Assembly (NCBI GenBank): GCA_002708765.1
Contig: PAPD01000035.1
Coordinates: forward strand, 1 to 51,531
Source: Gammaproteobacteria bacterium
Lineage (GTDB): Bacteria > Pseudomonadota > Gammaproteobacteria > Pseudomonadales > Azotimanducaceae
Direction: 5' to 3'
Length of the DNA: 51,531 nucleotides
Shown here: piece after piece, positions 25,040-32,936 of the stretch
Layout: each line of letters begins with the position of its first letter
Position numbering within the stretch: the stretch's first letter is position 1
Position numbers and translations under genes: made by a program
The notes under the pieces: generated by a model
The model's database searches: none
What the model was told of the DNA's origin: nothing
Seen by the model: the letters and a program-made list of their open reading frames with translations, nothing else

Positions 25040-27721
25040 ATGATCCGACATCTGGGAATCATAAAGAAATCCATTGTCAGTCTTCTGGGACTGACGCTTG
25101 CTAGCCCATTTACATGGGCGGAAAGTGATGATGACAAGGGGTATTTTGAAGAGGTCGTCGTCACGGCAGAAAGGACCGCTAAAAATGTCATGGATACACC
25201 AATGACAATTACCGGTTTCACCGAAGATATGCTCAAGCGTTTCGGTATTCGGGACAGGGACAAGCTGCAATTGCTGGTGCCCGGTCTGCAATTTGGTGAG
25301 ACACACGATCAGGTCGGTAATGGTACATCGCTGCGTGGCATTGGTACACGAAATGCGGGTATTGACCATGGTGACCGTTCGGTGGCGACCTACATCGATG
25401 GTGCATACACCATAGGTGTCTATGGCGTCGCACCTGGTGGCGGATTCGACCTTGAACGGGTGGAGGTTGCAAGGGGACCGCAGGGTACCTTGAATGGCCG
25501 AAACTCTATTGCGGGATCTCTCAACTACGTCTACAAAAAGCCTACCCAGGAATGGGATGTTGAAGTCATGGCCCAGGCCAACGACTTCTCGCAGCAGAGG
25601 TTAAACATCGCTGTTGGTGGTCCGATCACAGATAGTCTGGCTTTCCGCATTACCGGTGGCATCCATGAGGGTGATGGCTACCAAGAGAACGTTGGTGTCG
25701 GTGAGGACACGAATGCGCCGGATGAAAAATTTTACGCAGTTCAGTTTCGATTTCAGAACGATCGCCTTGATACCAACATCAGGTACTCAAGGGTGCGCGA
25801 TCAGGGGATTCCGGTTTCCCAGGTTCCTCTGGCAAACCTGAACACAACTGATCCAGAAATCTCGATCGTCGGGGCGTACGCCGTTGGTAATCGACCTCCT
25901 TTCGAACTTGGGACGGATACCAATACCAATTACCTTTATGCCACCCAGGTTCCATCTGGTCGTGCTGACTGCCCGATAGGTGTGCCCTTCCCGCGGTGTG
26001 GTGACATCGAAAACAAGGTGGCGCTGAACCGAACCGGTTTCGAAGACTCAGAAGCTGAAATGCTCAATTTCTACGCCGAGTACGCGTTCAATGATGATAT
26101 GACGTTGAGGTATACCTACTCGAAAAATGAAGTTAATCAGTATGTGTTCAGAGATGGTGACTATACGACCCGGCAGGGTAGCGCAGCCGACCATAGCCTT
26201 TCGTCGGACGGTGGCGTTCCTTTCATAGATCGATCTTATGATCTTCCTTACGACTATGAAGAAGAGTCTCACGAGTTGCTGTTTACCTGGAAGGTCAGCG
26301 ACCAGATGGATGTGATTCTTGGTGCGTTTAACTATGAGAGCGAAGTTCAGTTCGAACTGACTCGCTGGGAATACAGTCACGATTTCCGTTTCGTGAATCC
26401 TGATGAAGCAGCTGCCGCGCTGGATGGTGTATTTGGAGTGCCTGTAACCGATTGTCGATCGTACATCGAAAATGTGGTTGGCGGTCTATTCGGATTGCCG
26501 ACGACTGATGGCGGTGACGGCTCATTCTGGTATTGCCCGGGCGACTTCGGCGTCAGAGGGCGAGACTTCGGAGACCTGAGAGCGATTGTTCCGTTCGGAA
26601 CGGGTTCTGAGAATGAGACGAAAGCCTTCTTTGCCAATATTGACTATGAAATCAATGAGCAGTGGGCAGTATCCGGTGGTTTGCGTTGGCTGGAAGATGA
26701 CAAGGTACAACCCCCTGAAACATTTGCGGGTTCGTTCATGTTCTCCTTTATTGGGGTTCCAGTTGTTGTCGGATTTCAGGACGGTGGTTTTGATCAACCC
26801 GAGTCATGGGACAATATTGTCGGCCACGTGACATTAGAATACACCACTGAGAACGACAATATGATTTATGGTCGAATTTCGACTGGCCACAAACCTGGCG
26901 TGTTTAACTTCGCGTCGCCGCCAGTCCCCGGTGTGCCAACAGTGGTTGAAGAGTCGACGCTCATTAACTACGAGGCCGGTATCAAGGGCGCGTATCTGGA
27001 TGGTCGCCTGCAACTGGCTGCTAGTGCGTACTATATGAACTACGACAAGATGCACCTGGCCGCGACCCAGAATCTGGAGGGCGGGTTTACGGCAAACCCG
27101 GTAAACCCAACGCCATTGGCGGAGTACGTTGCCGCCATTCCTGACACGAAAGTGTATGGTGTAGAAATCGAGTACAGCTACGCGTTTAACGATACAACCT
27201 CGGTTGTTGGTTATTATGCTTATGCAGATTCTGAGGTGGGTGAGCATCAGTCTGTGATTCTCGGTAGCCCGACCGCAGAGTTCGAACTCTACGACCATAT
27301 CGATTTCGAGACAGGTTTGCCGACGCAAAGCTGGTACGAATTACCAGAAGATCAGACAGGTAACCAGTTGCCAAGTCAGCCGAAGCATAAGTTTGCAGCA
27401 ACGCTGCTGCATGAAATGGGCTTGTCAAACGGCAGTAGGCTTTACTTTGTCGGAACATGGACTTATAACGGTGATATGTACCCGTCGATTGGCAATGTAG
27501 ATCTGTATGAGATCGATGCCTACGATCGACTTGACGCCTCAGTTGCCTGGGTTGATGCAGAAGAGAAATGGTCTGCGGAACTTTATGTTAACAATGTCCT
27601 CGACGAAATCGGACTTAACGAGTTTGTCGCGTCAGGTGGTTTCGGTGGTCAGGTATTTCTTGGTTCACCGACCAATCACCGTGAAATAGGTTTGATCCTT
27701 CGGTGGTCGCCTAATTTTTAG
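25040..27721 (+). CDS. TonB-dependent outer-membrane receptor
   Basis: 893 aa. A Sec signal peptide (IIKKSIVSLLGLTLASPFTWA) is followed by a TonB-box-like EEVVVTA near residues 37-43. The plug domain (TPMTITGF, LVPGLQFGE, SLRGIGTRNAG, ERVEVARGPQGTLNGRNSIA) covers about 50-165. A long beta-barrel ends with GLILRWSPNF, the terminal aromatic expected for outer-membrane assembly. Two Cys pairs (RADCPIGVPFPRCGD; VTDC and WYCPGD) lie in predicted extracellular loops and may form disulfides. It takes up a substrate too large or scarce for porins, using TonB energy. Clear sigma70-type promoter upstream and strong terminator downstream. Substrate unknown; context favours a glycoside or glycopeptide-like compound. 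Confidence 0.93.
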   Translation: MIRHLGIIKKSIVSLLGLTLASPFTWAESDDDKGYFEEVVVTAERTAKNVMDTPMTITGFTEDMLKRFGIRDRDKLQLLVPGLQFGETHDQVGNGTSLRGIGTRNAGIDHGDRSVATYIDGAYTIGVYGVAPGGGFDLERVEVARGPQGTLNGRNSIAGSLNYVYKKPTQEWDVEVMAQANDFSQQRLNIAVGGPITDSLAFRITGGIHEGDGYQENVGVGEDTNAPDEKFYAVQFRFQNDRLDTNIRYSRVRDQGIPVSQVPLANLNTTDPEISIVGAYAVGNRPPFELGTDTNTNYLYATQVPSGRADCPIGVPFPRCGDIENKVALNRTGFEDSEAEMLNFYAEYAFNDDMTLRYTYSKNEVNQYVFRDGDYTTRQGSAADHSLSSDGGVPFIDRSYDLPYDYEEESHELLFTWKVSDQMDVILGAFNYESEVQFELTRWEYSHDFRFVNPDEAAAALDGVFGVPVTDCRSYIENVVGGLFGLPTTDGGDGSFWYCPGDFGVRGRDFGDLRAIVPFGTGSENETKAFFANIDYEINEQWAVSGGLRWLEDDKVQPPETFAGSFMFSFIGVPVVVGFQDGGFDQPESWDNIVGHVTLEYTTENDNMIYGRISTGHKPGVFNFASPPVPGVPTVVEESTLINYEAGIKGAYLDGRLQLAASAYYMNYDKMHLAATQNLEGGFTANPVNPTPLAEYVAAIPDTKVYGVEIEYSYAFNDTTSVVGYYAYADSEVGEHQSVILGSPTAEFELYDHIDFETGLPTQSWYELPEDQTGNQLPSQPKHKFAATLLHEMGLSNGSRLYFVGTWTYNGDMYPSIGNVDLYEIDAYDRLDASVAWVDAEEKWSAELYVNNVLDEIGLNEFVASGGFGGQVFLGSPTNHREIGLILRWSPNF

Positions 27722-27755
27722 TCGGATGGACTGAGCCGAATCCGGGCACCCCGAG

Positions 27756-27809
27756 AAGCGGAGAGAAACTGACTTAGCTAGTCGTCAGCCCATCTCCGCT
27801 TTTCTTTTT
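27756..27809 (+). terminator. Rho-independent terminator after the TonB receptor gene
   Basis: AAGCGGAGA (27756-27764) pairs with TCTCCGCTT (27793-27801). An inner stem CTGAC/GTCAG (27769-27773/27784-27788) extends the hairpin, and a T-rich run follows (27800-27809). It separates the receptor transcript from the downstream ADP-ribosylglycohydrolase-like gene, at least in part. Confidence 0.8.
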
Positions 27810-27883
27810 GGCCTTTTGAGACTCAGGAGCCGGGGCTGCCTTCCCGGCGATAAAATGGTTAATCAAGCAGATCAGGTAACTAT

Positions 27884-29920
27884 ATGACGAATTTAACTCA
27901 GGATTATGCTGAACGCGTATACGCAGGTGTGTTGGGCAAAGTAATCGGAGTCTATTTGGGGCGCCCCTTTGAAGGCTGGACCTATGAGCGAATCCAGGAG
28001 CATTTGGGTGATGTCGATTACTACGTGCATGACAAGCTGAACGTGCCGCTCATAGTGACGGACGACGACATTGCCGGTACGTTTACCTTTGTCCGCGCGC
28101 TGGAAGATCACGGCACGAATCCCGACATCACCGCAAAGGAGGTCGGCGATAGCTGGCTGAACTACCTGATCAGAGAGCGCAGTGTGCTGTGGTGGGGTGG
28201 CCTCGGTCAATCCACTGAACACACGGCGTATCTTCGACTCGCTAACGGGGTTGATGCACCGTTGAGTGGTTCTATAGAAATGAACGGACAGGTGGTGGCT
28301 GAACAGATTGGCGCTCAGATTTTTATTGACGGCTGGGCCATGGTAGCTCCAGGTGATCCTGATCAGGCTGTAAAATTTGCCGACGCTGCTGCAAGGGTCA
28401 GCCACGATGGCGAGGCGGTTTACGGTGCCAAGGTGCTGACGGCGATGGAATCAATGGCCTTTGTAGAATCTGACATAGACAAACTGATCGACATCGGGCT
28501 CAGCTATATTCCAGGCGACTCAGTGATCGCAAAGATGATTGGCGATCTGCGCGAGTGGCACTCGAAAGAGAAGGACTGGCGCGCCACAAGGGAAATGTTA
28601 GCGGCGAACTATGGTTACGACAAATATGGCGGCAACTGCCATATGGTACCTAACCATGGGCTGATCATTCACTCGTTGCTGCATGGGAACGGTGACTTTT
28701 CCGAGACACTTAAGATTGTTAATACCTGTGGCTGGGATACTGACTGCAACTCAGGCAATGTCGGTTGTCTAATGGGTATTCTGGTTGGCACCGAAGGCAT
28801 CGATGCGGGGCTTCAAAAAGGCGCTGACTGGCGCGGCCCGGTAGCCGACAGATTGTACAACCCGACCGCCGACGGTGATCGTTCTATCAGTGACTGTGTG
28901 CGTGAGGCGACCCACATCATTGATATGGGCCACACTCTGGCGGGTGAAGACGCTTATCGTCCAAAGGACGGCGCCCAGTTTCACTTTAGCTTTGCAGGAT
29001 CAGTGCAGGGGTTCCAGGTGCAATCCGGTGAGGCTGAAGTCACCAATCCGGATGGCGGCTCGCTGCGTGTAGCCGGTACTGCGGGAGCGAGAATAGGCAG
29101 TCCTGTCTTTGTCCCCTCGAAGGAAGTTGCAGAATATTTTGAAAATCGGGTCTACAAACTAATGGCTTCACCGCGACTCTTTCCCGGGCAAACGGTCGAA
29201 GCCAACGTCAATATTCCGGGAGCTAGTTTGTACCTCGCCTATTATGGTGAAGATGACGAGGCTCGTTATTACGATGTTGAATCGTCAGCAGACGCAACAT
29301 GGCTCAGTACCGTTGTACCCAATTTGCCTGGCCCAATTTTCGAAGTTGGTTTGCTCCTGGAAAAAGACGTTTCACTCGAATTGGATTTCGTGCGATGGCA
29401 GGGCACACCAGAAGTTGTTTTCGAGCGACCAAAACATAAAGGTGTTATGTGGCGTCGAGCCTGGGTTGATGCGGTTGATCAACTGGTCGGCTGGGTTGAA
29501 ATGTTCCGTCTGGTCCAGAATCAGGGGCTTGGCATGATCTCACAGGGCACCCGGGAGTGGACTGACTACTCTGTGACTGCGGACGTGACACCCCACATGG
29601 TGACGCGCGCAGGAGTTGCAGTCAGGGTTTTGGGGTTGACCAGGTTCTATGCGCTACTTGTTGCCAGTGATCGAAAAGTTCAACTGGTGAAGAAAAACCA
29701 TCAGGAAACCATCCTTGCTGAAGCAGCATTCGACTGGTCGCTTGGAGAAACTCTTGAGATGGCGTTGGCTGTTTGTGGGGAGAGTCTCACTGGCTCGATT
29801 AATGGTATGACGGTACTCGAAGCCAGTGATTCGGACCTGCAGTCCGGCGCGGTGGGATTGATTGTAGAAGAAGGTAGAACGGCAACCGAAAAAGTTGTGG
29901 TCAGTCCGATCAACTCATGA
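27884..29920 (+). CDS. ADP-ribosylglycohydrolase-like protein with C-terminal beta-sandwich domains
   Basis: 678 aa, about twice the length of DraG/ARH enzymes. Residues 1-~350 are the all-helical ADP-ribosylglycohydrolase fold: GVLGKVIGVYLGRPFEGW, VTDDDIAGTF (metal site), an ISHDG-like VSHDGEAVYG, and GWDTDCNSGNVGCLMG (second metal site). Residues ~360-520 and ~530-678 look like beta-sandwich domains; the last resembles the DUF1080/concanavalin-like fold (WTDYSVTADVTPHM, AGVAVRVLGLTRFYALL, SGAVGLIVEEG). The family hydrolyses N- or O-glycosidic bonds of ADP-ribose, and many bacterial members have unknown glycoside substrates. With no ADP-ribosyltransferase nearby, glycoside hydrolysis in catabolism seems likelier than NAD-linked regulation. 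Its stop overlaps the SDR start (ATGA). Confidence 0.8.
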   Translation: MTNLTQDYAERVYAGVLGKVIGVYLGRPFEGWTYERIQEHLGDVDYYVHDKLNVPLIVTDDDIAGTFTFVRALEDHGTNPDITAKEVGDSWLNYLIRERSVLWWGGLGQSTEHTAYLRLANGVDAPLSGSIEMNGQVVAEQIGAQIFIDGWAMVAPGDPDQAVKFADAAARVSHDGEAVYGAKVLTAMESMAFVESDIDKLIDIGLSYIPGDSVIAKMIGDLREWHSKEKDWRATREMLAANYGYDKYGGNCHMVPNHGLIIHSLLHGNGDFSETLKIVNTCGWDTDCNSGNVGCLMGILVGTEGIDAGLQKGADWRGPVADRLYNPTADGDRSISDCVREATHIIDMGHTLAGEDAYRPKDGAQFHFSFAGSVQGFQVQSGEAEVTNPDGGSLRVAGTAGARIGSPVFVPSKEVAEYFENRVYKLMASPRLFPGQTVEANVNIPGASLYLAYYGEDDEARYYDVESSADATWLSTVVPNLPGPIFEVGLLLEKDVSLELDFVRWQGTPEVVFERPKHKGVMWRRAWVDAVDQLVGWVEMFRLVQNQGLGMISQGTREWTDYSVTADVTPHMVTRAGVAVRVLGLTRFYALLVASDRKVQLVKKNHQETILAEAAFDWSLGETLEMALAVCGESLTGSINGMTVLEASDSDLQSGAVGLIVEEGRTATEKVVVSPINS

Positions 29921-30708
29921 TCGAAACACTGTTCTCAATGTCCGATAAGGTCTGTGTGGTAACTGGTGGCTCAAGTGGGCTCGGTAGTTATATGGCGCAA
30001 GGGTTTCTTGAGGCAGGCGCTGCCCGGGTTTACATCACAGCTCGTTCGGCAGAGAAACTGAAAGAGAAAGCGATTGAACTATCTCAAATTGCTGATGGTG
30101 AATGCCTGCCGCTAGCCGGTGATCTAGCCACACTGGAAGGAGTAGAGGCGCTTTCGACTGAGATTCATGAAAGAGAACAGCACATCGACGTTCTCGTAAA
30201 TAATGCCGGAATCGGCACTGGTGCCTACATCGATGACTTAAAGGCAGCGGATTGGGACCGTACCATGGACCTAAACCTGCGATCCCCTCTGTTCCTGACC
30301 CAGGCCCTGCTTGATCTGCTTCGGCATCGAGCCTCAGTAGAGATGCCATCAAGTGTCATCTTTATCAGTTCTGTGGCAGCCAGTGAGGTGTTTCCGCATG
30401 TCATGGCTTATTCAACCAGTAAAAAAGGCCTTGAGCACCTGACGCCACAACTTGCGCTTGCGTTGGCTGATGATCACGTCAGGATCAACACAATCGCGCC
30501 CGGGCGCTTTTACTCTGAAATGACCCGGGGCGCCTGGGAAAATCCGGATTCGGAATCCTTTAAGGCAGAACTGGAACGTCTGCCTGCACATCGTTACGGC
30601 GGCGCCGAGGACATCGCCGGAGTCGCGATCATGTTGTGTAGTCGAGCGGGGTCTTATTTTACTGGAGAGGTCCTCAATCTTGATGGAGGACATCGGATTC
30701 GCCGTTAG
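29917..30708 (+). CDS. SDR-family oxidoreductase
   Basis: 263 aa. TGGSSGLG (16-23), NNAGIG (~95-100), Ser152 and Y165-STS-K169 form the classical SDR set, and FTGEVLNLDGG is the usual C-terminus. Arg/Ser after beta-2 (ITARSAEKLKEKA) suggests a preference for NADP(H). It is translationally coupled to the ADP-ribosylglycohydrolase-like gene, so it may act on the sugar released by that protein. The last 4 bp overlap the end of the convergent PhyH gene. Confidence 0.9.
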   Translation: MIETLFSMSDKVCVVTGGSSGLGSYMAQGFLEAGAARVYITARSAEKLKEKAIELSQIADGECLPLAGDLATLEGVEALSTEIHEREQHIDVLVNNAGIGTGAYIDDLKAADWDRTMDLNLRSPLFLTQALLDLLRHRASVEMPSSVIFISSVAASEVFPHVMAYSTSKKGLEHLTPQLALALADDHVRINTIAPGRFYSEMTRGAWENPDSESFKAELERLPAHRYGGAEDIAGVAIMLCSRAGSYFTGEVLNLDGGHRIRR

Positions 30709-31364
30709 GCTTGCCGCTGTCTGGCCTGGAGTTTGCCGGTGTCTGAGTCTGGATCACCCGTATAAAAGCAGTTAAATCCGCGTCTTTGCGAACCATCATG
30801 GTTTGGTCCCGACCAGTGCACGGTAGTCGGTCTGAAAAAGGCAATGTCGCCGGGCTCCATTATGGCTTCGATGACATCGGGGTGTTGCGAGAGATCATTC
30901 GGTTCGTGAGGCCGCAAATAGGCAAACTCTTCTTCACGCAGGTGAGACCCTTTCAGAAAATGCAGGCAGCCGTTCTTTTGATTGGTTGGGTCTAGGGCAA
31001 CCCAGATAACACCACCCTGCATCGCGTCTGAGTGCGGGTGAACCTGCTCGCTGTTTTTGTTCTTGGTAAAAAAACTGGATGTAATCGGTATGGGTTTCGT
31101 GCCCAGGAGTTTTTCGAGCAATGATACCTGAGGTCCTTCATTCATGAGGGTGTCGAAATAGTCATCAGCCCCCTCAAGGCCTTTGGTAATGTTGGTGTAA
31201 CGCTCGGAATACTCTGAACGAGTGGCGAGAACAGCTTCAGCGCGCCGACATATTTCTTCGACCTGATCCAGCTTGAAAAATTGTCGGACGATGACAAAGC
31301 CGTCTTCTTCGAATCTATTTTTAAGGACCTGCAGTTGCACGTCGTCCATTGATCTGTCGTCCAT
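30705..31364 (-). CDS. PhyH family Fe(II)/2-oxoglutarate dioxygenase, short
   Basis: 219 aa, at the short end for the family. The triad is H111-S-D113 (VHPHSDAMQGG) and H183 (TVHWSGPNHDG), with R194/R195 as 2-oxoglutarate contact. NGCLHFLKGSH is the conserved core strand. ATG 31364 is the first of two nearby starts (the other is 31349), and neither has a Shine-Dalgarno. A -10-like TATAAT at 31379-31384 would leave a leader of only a few bases, so initiation may be nearly leaderless. It lies 99 bp after the carboxylesterase gene with a candidate operator in between, so it may be expressed separately. Confidence 0.87.
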   Translation of the reverse strand: MDDRSMDDVQLQVLKNRFEEDGFVIVRQFFKLDQVEEICRRAEAVLATRSEYSERYTNITKGLEGADDYFDTLMNEGPQVSLLEKLLGTKPIPITSSFFTKNKNSEQVHPHSDAMQGGVIWVALDPTNQKNGCLHFLKGSHLREEEFAYLRPHEPNDLSQHPDVIEAIMEPGDIAFFRPTTVHWSGPNHDGSQRRGFNCFYTGDPDSDTGKLQARQRQA

Positions 31365-31378
31365 GAATTAGTTTATGC

Positions 31379-31384
31379 ATTATA
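31379..31384 (-). promoter_or_regulatory. Perfect -10 element (TATAAT) before the PhyH gene
   Basis: TATAAT on the minus strand, 15 bp from the ATG. No good -35 stands 16-18 bp upstream, while a candidate operator half-site lies ~40 bp upstream (31424-31438), compatible with activator dependence. Confidence 0.4.
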
Positions 31385-31423
31385 CAAAACCCTAGACTGA
31401 GATTGAGACTGGTTGTTTTGTAT

Positions 31424-31438
31424 TCTCCCCCAAAATTA
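31424..31438. promoter_or_regulatory. Candidate operator half-site upstream of the PhyH gene
   Basis: TCTCCCCCAAAATTA matches the shared motif (CCCCCAAAAT core identical to 7379-7388). It lies in the short gap between the carboxylesterase and PhyH genes. Confidence 0.4.
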
Positions 31439-31463
31439 CTTCTCCAATCGTTGATTTTTTAGC

Positions 31464-32924
31464 TCAGTCGCCCCAAAGCGACCGATGCAGGCTGTCAGGG
31501 TCGGGGTCCGACTCGATTCGTGACTGCTCATCAACAATAAGACATTGTCTGTCTGATGAACGGTATGACGGCCAATCAGGTAAGCCGCCACCTGCGGGGT
31601 TACCATTTCTGGCCATTTGCAGAACAGTGTTTGACCAGTCAACGGCAACAGTTCGCACGATGGCGTCATTTGCCTCGTGGAAGGCATAGGCGTAGGTGTC
31701 TGGATTTGCGAAGGTGTTAAAGGTAAAAGCCATTTCGGCTGCATGGGGAACTCCCAGACTTTGCCACTCGCCTCGATTGGCGGGTAGATCAAAGCGATAC
31801 AACCAGCCGCCAGCACCTGCGGCCGATGACAACTCCACTGCTTTCATGGTGATCCGCCGAAACATATCGGTCCAGATCATCTCGTGGATTCTGCCTGCAG
31901 TCGCCGTCGGATAGGCTTGCTGCAGAGCGTTGAGATATTGGTTGGGATCCTCGCCGCAGAGCATGTCTGTCGCCAGATATTTGTTGAGGCCAGCGTAGTG
32001 GGTCAGGGCATCATCATTGCCTCTGGTGTACAGCGTTCCTTCTGTCAGGGTCGTACCAGCGATCAAAGGCACACCGGAGGAACCCCGTTCGACGATGGCA
32101 TCAAAAGTCGGTCGAGTGATAACAGTTCCATCAACACTGACACTGCCGCCAAGACCAAGATCGATGATATCTTCGGCAGGCATTGTCTGTAATCTTTCAA
32201 GGCAGTCATCCTGAGTGACGCCAAGCTTCTCTGAAATCTGGACGGTTCTGTCTACGGAAGGCCTGTAGGCGCAGGTAGCGCTGTGTGCGATGGCTCGATG
32301 GTAGAGCCCATCTGCCGACGGTGCGGCCAGTAAACTGAGAACCGAAGAGCCTCCCGAAGATTGGCCAAACAGTGTGACGTTGTCAGGGTCACCGTTGTAT
32401 TCGTCGATGTGCTTGCTGATCCACTGCAGGGCCAGGATCTGATCCCGGAATCCATTGGATGCAGATCCGAGGTACTCTTCACCAAAGTGGGACAGATCGA
32501 GAAAACCAAATGGCCCGAGCCGACTGTTGACGGTAACCACAACGACATTACCCTGTCTTGCCAGTACAGTACCGTCATACTCATTGGCGGAACCATTCTG
32601 GAAACCGCCGCCATGAAACCAGACCAGAACAGGGCAGGGACCACTGGCTGTTTCGGGGCTGACAATATTCAGTGTTAGGCAATCCTCCGACATACCCCCA
32701 TTAGCCTTTTCGCCAAGGGTGCTTTCAGTTTTCTTAGGCTGAATCGCTCGGTCAGGAAACTGGGTTGCGTCAAACGTGCCTTGCCATCCGGAGGCCAGAA
32801 CGGGAGCGAGGAACCGATGCTTGCCGGTAGTCGGTTCACCGTAGCGAATACCAAGATAGATGTTGACGCCGTCGCCGCGCAAGCCTTTGACTTTACCGAG
32901 TCGGGTTGAGCGCGGTTTCGTCAT
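31464..32924 (-). CDS. Type B carboxylesterase
   Basis: 486 aa, typical for the family. GIRYGEPTTGKHRF, SEDCLTLNIVSP and VWFHGGGFQNGS (oxyanion hole) lead to the nucleophile Ser189 in FGQSSGGSS. The catalytic His is in GVPHAAEMAF. The known reaction is hydrolysis of carboxylic esters (or carbamates) of bulky alcohols. No signal peptide is seen, so it is cytoplasmic. It starts 12 bp after the PEP-utiliser gene, clearly the same transcript, suggesting that de-esterification and PEP/phosphate chemistry act on one compound. Confidence 0.9.
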   Translation of the reverse strand: MTKPRSTRLGKVKGLRGDGVNIYLGIRYGEPTTGKHRFLAPVLASGWQGTFDATQFPDRAIQPKKTESTLGEKANGGMSEDCLTLNIVSPETASGPCPVLVWFHGGGFQNGSANEYDGTVLARQGNVVVVTVNSRLGPFGFLDLSHFGEEYLGSASNGFRDQILALQWISKHIDEYNGDPDNVTLFGQSSGGSSVLSLLAAPSADGLYHRAIAHSATCAYRPSVDRTVQISEKLGVTQDDCLERLQTMPAEDIIDLGLGGSVSVDGTVITRPTFDAIVERGSSGVPLIAGTTLTEGTLYTRGNDDALTHYAGLNKYLATDMLCGEDPNQYLNALQQAYPTATAGRIHEMIWTDMFRRITMKAVELSSAAGAGGWLYRFDLPANRGEWQSLGVPHAAEMAFTFNTFANPDTYAYAFHEANDAIVRTVAVDWSNTVLQMARNGNPAGGGLPDWPSYRSSDRQCLIVDEQSRIESDPDPDSLHRSLWGD

Positions 32925-32936
32925 TTTGCTCGCTGG

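Noticed and set aside
27884-29920. Nitrogenase-type DraG regulation
   Set aside because: No nif or draT genes are present and the protein is twice the DraG length with added beta domains.
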